From Burkholderia sp. (GTDB lineage Bacteria; Pseudomonadota; Gammaproteobacteria; Burkholderiales; Burkholderiaceae): DNA of 8,902 nt. Each line of letters starts with the position of its first letter. Positions within the stretch are counted from its first letter, which is position 1. A program made the translations under genes and the position numbers. The notes under the pieces are model-generated. The model was given only the letters and a program-made list of their open reading frames with translations, did no database searches and was not told where the DNA came from. The stretch covers positions 1 through 8,902 of the forward strand of contig NZ_JAHACR010000171.1 of the NCBI RefSeq assembly GCF_018375725.1, in the 5' to 3' direction. Of this stretch, positions 1 to 6,101 are shown piece by piece.

Positions 1-9
1 CCGCTCCGG

Positions 10-600
<591 letters not shown>

Positions 601-613
601 GGTCAGTCTCCGG

Positions 614-2107
614 TCAGAAGTCGCTGTCGAGGCCGTCTTGGACCTGTTCGGCCGCACGCAGCACCGCGCGCGCCTTGTTCTCGGTCTCTTGCCATTCGGA
701 TTCGGGCACCGAATCCGCGACGACGCCGGCCGCCGCTTGCACGTACAGGTTGCCGTTGTGGATCAGGCCGGTACGGATCGCGATCGCCAGATCCATCTCG
801 CCCGAGAACGACAGGTAGCCGACCGCGCCGCCATACAGCCCGCGCTTGACGGGCTCGAGCTCGTCGATCAGCTCCATCGCGCGCACCTTCGGCGCACCGG
901 ACAGCGTGCCGGCCGGGAAAGTCGCGCGCAGCACGTCGAAGTTCGTCATGCCGGGCTTGAGCTTGCCTTCGACCGAGCTGACGATGTGCTGCACGTGCGA
1001 ATACTTTTCGATCACCATCTTGTCGGTCACCTGCACCGAGCCGATTTCCGCGATCCGGCCGACGTCGTTGCGCGCGAGGTCGATCAGCATCACGTGCTCG
1101 GCGATCTCCTTCGGATCGTTGAGCAGCTCGGTCGCGAGTTCCGCATCGCGCTCGGGCGTGTTGCCGCGCGGACGCGTACCGGCCAGCGGGCGGATCGTGA
1201 CGATCTGGTCGTCGCCGCGCTTTTCCTGACGCACGAGAATTTCCGGCGATGCGCCGACGACGTGGAAATCGCCGAAGTTGTAGTAATACATGTACGGCGA
1301 CGGATTCAGCGAGCGCAGCGCACGATACAGCGACAGCGGGTTGTCGCGGTACGGCTTCGTCAGGCGCTGGCCGACCTGGATCTGCATCAGCTCGCCGGCC
1401 GCGATGTATTCCTTCGCCTGGCGCACGGCGGCCAGATAGTCCTCTTTCTTGAATTCGCGGAACGTCTCGGTACGGACGCTCGGCGACGTCACGGGCGGCT
1501 GGACGGTCGCGCGCAGGCGATGCTTCAGCTCGCGCAGACGCTGCTTCGCCTTCGTGTATGCCTCCGGCTGGGCCGGATCGGCGTAGATGATCAGGTACAG
1601 CTTGCCGGCGAGGTTGTCGATCACGGCGACTTCCTCGGTCAGCAGCAGCTGGATGTCGGGCAGGCCGAGATCGTCGTGCGGGGCGGTGTGCGCGAGCTTC
1701 TTCTCGATGTAGCGCACCGCGTCGTAGCCGAAGTAGCCGGCGAGACCGCCGCAGAAGCGGGGCAGGCCGGGGCGCGGCGCGACCTTGAAGCGGGCCTGGA
1801 ACGATGCGATGAACTCGAACGGGTCGCCGTCGTGTGTTTCGACGACCTTGCCGTCGCGCACGACTTCGGACACGCCCGCGCGGGTGCGCACAAGTGTGCG
1901 CGCCGGCAGGCCGATGAACGAATAGCGGCCAAAGCGTTCGCCGCCGACCACCGATTCGAGCAGGAACGAATTCGCGCCGGCGCGTTCCGGCTGCGCGAGC
2001 TTCAGGTAGAGGGACAGCGGCGTTTCGAGATCGGCAAGGGCTTCCGCAATCAGCGGGATGCGGTTGTAGCCTTCGTTCGCGAGCGATTGGAATTCGAGTT
2101 CAGTCAT
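614..2107 (-). CDS. trpE: Anthranilate synthase component I
   Basis: TrpE converts chorismate to anthranilate and pyruvate using ammonia from TrpG. It is the committed, feedback-inhibited step of tryptophan synthesis in the cytoplasm. The 497-residue protein has an N-terminal anthranilate synthase I domain (about 15-170) and a C-terminal chorismate-binding domain (about 220-485). Visible motifs are LLES (49-52) and NPSPYMY (268-274), the two segments that form the tryptophan feedback site in this family, then PLAGTRPRG (307-315), IDLARND (342-348) and FPAGTLSGAPK (397-407) of the active site. The presence of LLES and the tight link to trpG favour TrpE over the related PabB. The start at 2107 is preceded by AGGA (2115-2118) at a 7-nt spacing. 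The gene follows a long leader that contains a tryptophan attenuator, so expression should rise when charged tRNA-Trp is scarce, in addition to feedback inhibition of the enzyme. Confidence 0.97.
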   Translation of the reverse strand: MTELEFQSLANEGYNRIPLIAEALADLETPLSLYLKLAQPERAGANSFLLESVVGGERFGRYSFIGLPARTLVRTRAGVSEVVRDGKVVETHDGDPFEFIASFQARFKVAPRPGLPRFCGGLAGYFGYDAVRYIEKKLAHTAPHDDLGLPDIQLLLTEEVAVIDNLAGKLYLIIYADPAQPEAYTKAKQRLRELKHRLRATVQPPVTSPSVRTETFREFKKEDYLAAVRQAKEYIAAGELMQIQVGQRLTKPYRDNPLSLYRALRSLNPSPYMYYYNFGDFHVVGASPEILVRQEKRGDDQIVTIRPLAGTRPRGNTPERDAELATELLNDPKEIAEHVMLIDLARNDVGRIAEIGSVQVTDKMVIEKYSHVQHIVSSVEGKLKPGMTNFDVLRATFPAGTLSGAPKVRAMELIDELEPVKRGLYGGAVGYLSFSGEMDLAIAIRTGLIHNGNLYVQAAAGVVADSVPESEWQETENKARAVLRAAEQVQDGLDSDF

Positions 2108-2325
2108 GTTCCGGTCCTGTTCGGGACGGGCGCGGAATGCGCCGGGGATCGCTTGGCGCTGCGCGTGCGGCCGTCGGCGGGAGGTCGGTCGGTGATGTGC
2201 CTGCCGGCGGGCGCGGCCCGGAGTGCGAGCGTCGGATGCATGCCACCGGCCCTGAATAGACAGGTTCGGGCGCTGTGAAGCGAAGCAGGTGAAACGACGA
2301 TCGGCGCGCGGGTGCGCAGCGAGAT
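2108..2325 (-). other. Distal part of the trpE 5' leader, no gene seen
   Basis: About 218 nt separate the attenuator's U-run from the trpE start. I see no credible coding sequence here: the open frames have biased, low-complexity Arg/Pro/Ser-rich translations typical of high-GC noncoding DNA. A small inverted repeat CCTG/CAGG lies near 2252-2265. No convincing second promoter was found. If the attenuator is read through, this stretch is transcribed as untranslated RNA ahead of trpE. Confidence 0.6.
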
Positions 2326-2355
2326 AAAAAACGGCGCTGAAGACGAGCTTCAGCG
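2326..2355 (-). terminator. trp attenuator: intrinsic terminator hairpin
   Basis: On the minus strand CGCTGAAG (2355-2348), a five-base loop and CTTCAGCG (2342-2335) form a perfect 8-bp stem. CCG and then six T (2331-2326) follow. This is the form of a rho-independent terminator. It begins 16 nt after the stop codon of the Trp-rich leader peptide and upstream of trpE, as expected for the 3:4 structure of an attenuator. Its first strand is shared with the alternative antiterminator. Confidence 0.85.
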
Positions 2356-2378
2356 TACCTCATCGAAGAGGTTAGCGC
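2353..2378 (-). promoter_or_regulatory. trp attenuator: antiterminator (2:3) hairpin
   Basis: On the minus strand ACCTC and GAGGT pair around a TTCGAT loop (2372-2357). With an internal bulge the stem extends to GCG (2378-2376) pairing with CGC (2355-2353). That CGC is the first part of the terminator stem, so the two structures exclude one another. A possible 1:2 stem pairs AGC-CGACCG, in leader codons 11-14 (CGACCG at 2411-2406), with TGGTCG-GCT beginning at 2383; it would sequester strand 2 when the leader is fully translated. The pairings are directly visible, but their stabilities were not computed. Confidence 0.6.
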
Positions 2379-2446
2379 GACCAGCGACGCCAGGGCCAGG
2401 CTCCCCGGTCGATGCTGCTCAGACTCCGTTTTTTATTCAGAAACAT
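2372..2446 (-). CDS. trpL: trp operon leader peptide (attenuator peptide)
   Basis: This is a 24-codon open frame, ATG at 2446 and TAA at 2372-2374, whose peptide ends AWPWRRWSR. Three of 24 residues are Trp (17, 19 and 22), far above normal use, and they sit just before the stop. The order leader peptide, antiterminator, terminator with U-run, trpE is the standard layout of ribosome-mediated tryptophan attenuation. When charged tRNA-Trp is scarce, the ribosome would stall at codons 17-22, leave strand 2 free to pair with strand 3, and allow transcription into trpE. When tryptophan is plentiful, the terminator forms. The peptide itself probably has no function. An odd point is that the bases before the ATG are pyrimidine-rich with no Shine-Dalgarno motif, and the ATG lies only 17 nt past the gph stop. 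Translation may therefore depend on gph or on a transcript starting nearby. Functional assignment is inference from sequence; the Trp codons and hairpins are seen. Confidence 0.85.
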   Translation of the reverse strand: MFLNKKRSLSSIDRGAWPWRRWSR

Positions 2447-2463
2447 GCGGATGGAAGAAATAA

Positions 2464-3210
2464 TCAGACGGTTGGCTGGCCGGCGTTGTGCGCGGCGATC
2501 GCGCGGGCTGCGGCCAGCAGCGAATCGACTATACCATCCGAATTTATCGTTTGTATAGCCTTGCCATGGTTGTAGCCGTAAGGCACCGTGAGCGTCGCCA
2601 TGCCGGCCGCGCGACCGGCGAGCGCGTCGTTCTCCGAGTCGCCGATCGCGACTGCGGTGTCCGGCGAGACGCCCAGCGCGTCGCATGCCGTCAGCATCGG
2701 CAGCGGATCGGGCTTCTTGCGCGACACACTGTCGCCCCCGAGTACGATGCCGAACCGGTCGGCCAGTCCGTACTGTTCGAGCAGCTCGACCGCGAAGCGG
2801 CGCGGCTTGTTGGTCACGCACGCAAGCTTCAGGCCTGCGGCGCGCATGGCATCGAGGCCGGCCGCGACGTCCGGGTAGAGGCGCGTGTGGCGACCGTTGA
2901 TCTTCGCGTACTCGTCCTGATAGATCGCGAGCGCGTCGTCGAAGCGCGCCGCTGCCTCGTCCGCCGCGAAGCGCGGCTTCAGGACGCACTGGATCAGATG
3001 CTCGGAGCCTTTGCCGACGTAACCGATCACTTCGTCGCGCGACGTTGCCGGCGCGTCGAACCGCGCGAGCATCCCGTTCAGGCCGGCGGTGAAATCATCC
3101 ACGGTATCGACCATCGTGCCGTCGAGGTCGATCAACGCGGCGTCGAGGCGCGGCGAGGCGAAGCGGATTGGGCCTGCCAGGTCAGGCACGGACTGAGGAA
3201 CGTCGGCCAT
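2464..3210 (-). CDS. gph: Phosphoglycolate phosphatase (HAD family)
   Basis: Gph dephosphorylates 2-phosphoglycolate, a waste product of DNA repair and of Rubisco oxygenation, to glycolate. The 248-residue protein has all HAD motifs: DLDGT (28-32; Asp28 nucleophile and Asp30 acid/base), VTNKP (132-136), KKPDP (165-169) and GDSENDALAGRAAG (190-203; Mg-binding acidic residues). A helical cap domain sits between the first two, as in the Gph/PGPase subgroup. Other HAD phosphatases of this subgroup have overlapping substrates, so the substrate rests on family similarity and on the rpe-gph-trp neighbourhood common in proteobacteria. The start at 3210 lies 4 nt after the rpe stop, and its GGAG site (3219-3222) is inside the rpe end, so the genes are translationally close-coupled. 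The last 20 or so codons before the C-terminal helix are markedly AT-rich compared with the rest, which may reflect an embedded promoter for the trp genes. Confidence 0.92.
   Translation of the reverse strand: MADVPQSVPDLAGPIRFASPRLDAALIDLDGTMVDTVDDFTAGLNGMLARFDAPATSRDEVIGYVGKGSEHLIQCVLKPRFAADEAAARFDDALAIYQDEYAKINGRHTRLYPDVAAGLDAMRAAGLKLACVTNKPRRFAVELLEQYGLADRFGIVLGGDSVSRKKPDPLPMLTACDALGVSPDTAVAIGDSENDALAGRAAGMATLTVPYGYNHGKAIQTINSDGIVDSLLAAARAIAAHNAGQPTV
2528..2536 (-). promoter_or_regulatory. Candidate extended -10 promoter for the trp leader, inside gph
   Basis: The minus strand reads TGGTATAGT (2536-2528), matching an extended -10 (TGnTATAAT) with one mismatch. It lies in a conspicuously AT-rich stretch (about 2522-2560) of an otherwise GC-rich gene. 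There is no good -35 at the usual distance. Transcription would begin near 2521, about 75 nt before the trpL start. This is a suggestion only; read-through from rpe-gph is the alternative source of the trp mRNA. Confidence 0.35.
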
Positions 3211-3214
3211 GGCG

Positions 3215-3901
3215 TCAGCTCCGCTTGACGGTCGCGAGTTCGCTGCGCATCTGTTCGATCACCTGGCGGTAGTCCGGCTTGCCGAAAATCGCCGAGCCCG
3301 CAACGAACGTATCCGCACCCGCCGCCGCGATTTCCGCGATGTTGTCGACCTTCACGCCGCCATCCACTTCAAGCAGGATTTCGCGGCCGGTGCGCTCGGT
3401 ATACGCGTCGATGCGCGCGCGCGCTTCGCGCAGCTTGTTCAGCGTTTCCGGAATGAACGACTGGCCACCGAAGCCTGGGTTGACCGACATCAGCAGCACG
3501 AAATCGAGGCGATCCATCACGTGGTCGAGATGATTGAGCGGCGTCGCCGGATTGAACACGAGACCGGCCTTGCATCCATGATCGCGGATCAGCGCCAGCG
3601 AGCGGTCGACGTGATCCGATGCTTCCGGATGGAAGCTGATCAGGTTCGCGCCTGCCTTCGCAAAATCAGGGATGATCCGGTCGACCGGACGCACCATCAG
3701 GTGCACGTCGATCGGCACCTGCACGTGCGGACGGATCGCCTCGCACACGAGCGGGCCGATCGTCAGGTTCGGCACGTAATGGTTGTCCATCACGTCGAAG
3801 TGGATCCAGTCGGCGCCGGCGGCGACCACGTTGCGGACTTCTTCGCCGAGCCGCGCGAAGTCGGCCGACAGGATGCTGGGGGCGATGCGGAATTGGGTCA
3901 T
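3215..3901 (-). CDS. rpe: Ribulose-phosphate 3-epimerase
   Basis: Rpe interconverts ribulose 5-phosphate and xylulose 5-phosphate in the pentose phosphate pathway (and the Calvin cycle where present). The 228-residue TIM-barrel protein has the full family signature: IAPSILSAD (6-14), IHFDVMDNHYVPN (33-45) with His34 and Asp36, DVHLMV (65-70) with His67, MSVNPGFGGQ (138-147) and EVDGGV (178-183) with Asp180. His34, Asp36, His67 and Asp180 are the metal ligands of the family, and the two aspartates act as acid and base. Length is normal. It is the first gene of a leftward block with gph and the trp genes, and is divergent from apaG. The start MTQFRIAPS fits the family exactly, yet the 18 bases before it (pyrimidine-rich on the minus strand) contain no Shine-Dalgarno match, which is unusual here. 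A TAGAAT hexamer (3943-3938) could be its -10, giving a leader of about 30 nt. Confidence 0.97.
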   Translation of the reverse strand: MTQFRIAPSILSADFARLGEEVRNVVAAGADWIHFDVMDNHYVPNLTIGPLVCEAIRPHVQVPIDVHLMVRPVDRIIPDFAKAGANLISFHPEASDHVDRSLALIRDHGCKAGLVFNPATPLNHLDHVMDRLDFVLLMSVNPGFGGQSFIPETLNKLREARARIDAYTERTGREILLEVDGGVKVDNIAEIAAAGADTFVAGSAIFGKPDYRQVIEQMRSELATVKRS

Positions 3902-4083
3902 GAGTGGAGAGCGTGGAGGCTGCGGCGCAAAAACGCCATTCTACCGCCGGGGCCCGCGCCGCGGCGCGCGGTTGCGGCCCGTTGCCGCATCAAGCAGAAT
4001 GCCGAACCAAGGCGGTTCATCCGCGCCCCGGCGCAGTCGCGCACGATGCCGGCGCGGGCCGGTCACTCTCCAGCGGAAACACC
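3902..4083. promoter_or_regulatory. Divergent rpe/apaG promoter region
   Basis: These 182 bases separate the divergent rpe and apaG starts and must hold at least one promoter. For rpe, TAGAAT on the minus strand (3943-3938) resembles a -10 but has no clear -35. For apaG, TTGCGG (3972-3977) and CAGAAT (3995-4000) with 17 nt between are a weak match. A perfect 14-bp GC palindrome (3955-3968) and a GCGGC/GCCGC hairpin (3974-3988) lie in the centre. None of these is strong enough to name a site. Confidence 0.4.
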
Positions 4084-4458
4084 ATGAGTCAGTACCAGTT
4101 CACCGTTTCGGTGAAAACCAGTTATTTGCCGGAACAATCCGACCCCGAACGCCGTCAATACGCATTCGCGTACACGCTGACCATTCGCAATACCGGGAAG
4201 GTCGCGGCGCAACTGATCGCGCGTCACTGGATCATCACGGACAGCGATAGCCACGTGCAGGAGGTCAAGGGCCTCGGCGTCGTCGGCCATCAGCCGCTGC
4301 TGCAGCCCGGCGAGCAGTTCGAATACACGAGCTGGGCGGTGATTGCGACGCCGGTCGGCACGATGCGCGGCGCGTACTTCTGTGTTGCCGAGGACGGCGA
4401 GCGATTCGAGGCGCCGATCGACGAATTTGCGCTGCACATGCCCCGCACGCTGCATTAA
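4084..4458 (+). CDS. apaG: ApaG (CorD) family protein
   Basis: The 124-residue product matches ApaG in length and in its signature segments: an N-terminal strand QFTVSVKTSYL (5-15), the family core VKGLGVVGHQPLL (61-73), FEYTSWAVIATPVGTMRG (79-96) and the C-terminal FEAPIDEF (108-115). ApaG is a small cytoplasmic beta-sandwich (fibronectin III/immunoglobulin-like) protein. In enteric bacteria it neighbours apaH and, as CorD, affects cobalt and magnesium tolerance; its biochemical role is not settled. Here there is no apaH beside it. The start at 4084 is chosen from the family N-terminus (MSQYQF); the open frame runs upstream to 3904 but that extension does not look like protein. The ribosome site is weak (GCGGAAA at 4073-4079). 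It is divergent from rpe. mltA follows 200 bp downstream on the same strand, with a small opposite-strand gene in the gap. Confidence 0.93.
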   Translation: MSQYQFTVSVKTSYLPEQSDPERRQYAFAYTLTIRNTGKVAAQLIARHWIITDSDSHVQEVKGLGVVGHQPLLQPGEQFEYTSWAVIATPVGTMRGAYFCVAEDGERFEAPIDEFALHMPRTLH

Positions 4459-4489
4459 GCATGCGTGCACGTGTGCGGCGATGACGCGA

Positions 4490-4630
4490 TCAGCGTGGCA
4501 TGCGGTCGTTTCGGACGCGCTTCTTCTTGCCCGAAGCCGTCCATACGACGATGAAGATCAGCAGGGCGAGCGCAAGGAATGATTCCAGCGCGAAGATGAG
4601 CATCGGATATTGGTCGAGAAGATCTGACAT
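4490..4630 (-). CDS. Small single-span membrane protein, unknown function
   Basis: This short gene encodes 46 residues: a brief N-terminus MSDLLDQYP, one strongly hydrophobic segment (about 11-30, LIFALESFLALALLIFIVVW) with a buried-looking Glu16, then a basic tail with KKKR (35-38) and three further arginines. That pattern predicts one inner-membrane helix with the basic C-terminus in the cytoplasm (positive-inside rule). I do not recognise a characterised family. Coding status is supported by the clear membrane/charged partition, which shadows of GC-rich genes seldom show, and by its place in a gap otherwise free of genes. The start at 4630 has a weak GGAAA site (4636-4640); an in-frame ATG at 4642 would add four residues. 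It faces mltA head-to-head: the mltA start is 28 nt away, and an alternative mltA ATG at 4629 overlaps this start codon in a CATG. A role linked to cell-wall turnover would be a guess. Confidence 0.65.
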   Translation of the reverse strand: MSDLLDQYPMLIFALESFLALALLIFIVVWTASGKKKRVRNDRMPR

Positions 4631-4653
4631 GGCGGTTTCCATCAAGAACGGAC

Positions 4654-4659
4654 ATTGTA
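4654..4659 (-). promoter_or_regulatory. Candidate -10 for the small membrane protein gene
   Basis: TACAAT on the minus strand (4659-4654) matches the -10 consensus at five of six positions and lies 23 nt before the ATG at 4630. No matching -35 is seen. It overlaps the mltA start codon, and a perfect palindrome GGTTTAAACC (4663-4672) sits just upstream. Confidence 0.25.
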
Positions 4660-5783
4660 TGTGGTTTAAACCCCGGGTGGCCGGGTGGGCGGCGGCAGTC
4701 GCGACGGCGGCGCTGCTCGCCGCATGCGGTGGCGCGCCGGTGCGGACGTCGTCGATGAAGCCGCCGACCGGCGCGGCGATCGTGCCGGGACAGGTCGCCG
4801 CGGCACGTCTCACGCCGGTCGCTTGGCAACAGGTGCCGGACTGGCAGGACGACACGCTGATCGGCGCGACCGCGGCGCTGCGGCAGAACTGTGCGCGTCT
4901 CGCACGCCAGCCTGCGTGGCATCGCGCCTGCGCGGCCGCGGAGCGGCTTGACGAGCTCGACGTCGGCAGCGCCCGTGCGTTCTTTGAAGCTTATTTCACG
5001 CCGTTCCAGTTCGCGAACAGCGACGGCACGCTCGACGGGCTCGTCACCGGTTATTACGAGCCGCTGCTGCACGGTTCGCGCGTGCGGCGCGGCCCCTATC
5101 AAACCGCGCTTTACCGCTGGCCGTCCGGCTATCGTGCCGGCGCTGCGCTGCCGGTGCGCGCGCAGCTCGAGCGTGCGGGCATCCTGAACGGCAACGAACT
5201 GGTGTGGGTCGACGATCCAATCGAGGCATTCTTTCTCCAGGTGCAAGGGTCGGGGCGTGTGCTGCTCGACGACGGCTCGGTGATGCGTGTGGGCTACGGC
5301 GGAACCAATAACCAGCCATATCGCTCGATCGGCAAATGGCTGCTCGATCGCGGCGAACTCACGCCCGCACAGGCGACGATGCAGGGCATCAAGGCTTGGG
5401 CGAAAGCGAATCCGAATCGCGTCGATGCGTTGCTCGACACGAATCCGCGTTTCGTGTTTTTCCGCGAAATGCCTTCGAAGGAAGCCGTGCCGCACGGCGG
5501 CGCGGAGGGGCCGGTCGGTGCGCTCGGCGTGCCGCTGACGCCGGAGCGGTCGATCGCTGTCGATCCCTCGTCGATTCCGCTCGGCACACCGGTGTTCCTG
5601 CAGACGACCCGGCCGCTCACGAACACGCCGATGAATCGCCTCGTATTTGCGCAGGATACGGGCACCGCGATCAAGGGCGGTGTGCGGGCAGATTATTTCT
5701 GGGGGCTGGGCGACGACGCTGGAGACCAGGCGGGACGGATGAAGCAGATCGGCCGGATGTGGCTGTTGTTCCCGAATTCGTGA
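4659..5783 (+). CDS. mltA: Membrane-bound lytic murein transglycosylase A (lipoprotein)
   Basis: MltA cleaves the MurNAc-GlcNAc bond of peptidoglycan to give 1,6-anhydroMurNAc ends and is anchored to the inner face of the outer membrane. The 374-residue product begins with a lipoprotein signal peptide: WFKPR, a hydrophobic run (about 8-20) and the lipobox LAAC with Cys23. Residue +2 is Gly, not Asp, so outer-membrane sorting is expected. The MltA domain follows, with GLVTGYYEPLLHGS (127-140), then FFLQVQGSGRV (191-201) and VGYGGTNNQPY (211-221). The C-terminal 3D domain carries Asp302 (SIAVDPSSIPLG), Asp333 (AQDTGTAIKG) and Asp345 (ADYFWG). By motif Asp333 should match the catalytic Asp308 of the E. 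coli enzyme. The start at 4659 gives the most compact signal peptide and has CGGA at 4649-4652; an ATG at 4629 behind GAGAAG is a real alternative and would add ten residues. Its promoter must lie inside the opposite small gene, or it is read from apaG. Confidence 0.95.
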   Translation: MWFKPRVAGWAAAVATAALLAACGGAPVRTSSMKPPTGAAIVPGQVAAARLTPVAWQQVPDWQDDTLIGATAALRQNCARLARQPAWHRACAAAERLDELDVGSARAFFEAYFTPFQFANSDGTLDGLVTGYYEPLLHGSRVRRGPYQTALYRWPSGYRAGAALPVRAQLERAGILNGNELVWVDDPIEAFFLQVQGSGRVLLDDGSVMRVGYGGTNNQPYRSIGKWLLDRGELTPAQATMQGIKAWAKANPNRVDALLDTNPRFVFFREMPSKEAVPHGGAEGPVGALGVPLTPERSIAVDPSSIPLGTPVFLQTTRPLTNTPMNRLVFAQDTGTAIKGGVRADYFWGLGDDAGDQAGRMKQIGRMWLLFPNS

Positions 5784-5812
5784 GTCAGCCGGCGTGGGCG
5801 GCCTGGGCAGCC

Positions 5813-5846
5813 AATCGCCGTGAAGCAGCGTGCTGGTGCGGCGATT
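5813..5846. repeat. Inverted repeat just after mltA
   Basis: AATCGCCG (5813-5820) and CGGCGATT (5839-5846) form a perfect 8-bp stem, and the 18-base loop can fold further through CAG/CTG. It starts 30 nt after the mltA stop. Only a TTTT at 5861-5864 follows, too far away for a standard terminator. It may be a weak mltA terminator or an mRNA 3'-end stabiliser. Confidence 0.4.
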
Positions 5847-6000
5847 CTCGGCGATGCGGGTTTTGACGTGGAGGTTTGACGAAGAGGGGCGGGGCAGGAT
5901 CGATGCATGGCATCGCAGGGCTCCCGACTTGCTCGGAACACTGACTCCGTTGCGACAGCGATTTTGACCTTCTTCGCGTACTCGCTCATGAATCTAATCT

Positions 6001-6057
6001 ATGGCCAGCCCGATCCTCGCCCGGTGAACTACGCTGAGTGAGGGGCGGGCTGGCCAT
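6001..6057 (+). terminator. Long inverted repeat, possible terminator or element end pair
   Basis: ATGGCCAGCCCG (6001-6012) and CGGGCTGGCCAT (6046-6057) are perfect 12-bp inverted repeats separated by 33 bases, and the stem can extend with a bulge through TCC/GGG. On the plus strand the T-rich TTTCATTGTGT follows, so termination of rightward transcripts is plausible. The weak T-run and the large loop make this less than typical. Short terminal repeats of a decayed mobile element are the alternative. Confidence 0.4.
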
Positions 6058-6069
6058 TTCATTGTGTCC

Positions 6070-6101
6070 CCCCAAAGCTGGATCGGTATCCGACATTGGG
6101 G
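6070..6101. repeat. Inverted repeat with nested hairpin
   Basis: CCCCAA (6070-6075) pairs with TTGGGG (6096-6101), and GGAT (6080-6083) with ATCC (6088-6091) inside, separated by a symmetric 4 x 4 internal loop. No T-run follows on either strand. It lies 65 nt past the paaK stop and may help end leftward paa transcripts or be a relic; its function is unknown. Confidence 0.35.

Noticed and set aside
601..657. An upstream in-frame start of trpG
   Set aside because: It would overlap the trpE end, while the GGAGA site and the family N-terminus fit the ATG at 600.
2100..2363. An 87-codon minus-strand frame in the trpE leader
   Set aside because: It starts inside the attenuator hairpin, has low-complexity Arg/Ser/Pro content, no ribosome site, and runs into trpE.
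3955..3968. A 14-bp perfect GC-only palindrome in the rpe/apaG gap
   Set aside because: Alternating G/C sequence readily gives such palindromes in this genome. Nothing else marks it as a binding site.
3904..4083. A 60-codon N-terminal extension of apaG
   Set aside because: ApaG proteins begin at the position corresponding to 4084. The extension is Ala/Arg/His-rich and overlaps the needed divergent promoter region.
5693..5989. A 98-codon minus-strand open frame in the convergent gap
   Set aside because: There is no ribosome site before the ATG at 5989. The later part is Pro/Arg/Cys/Ser-rich filler that overlaps the mltA end, and no family was recognised. It is mentioned only as possible relic sequence.
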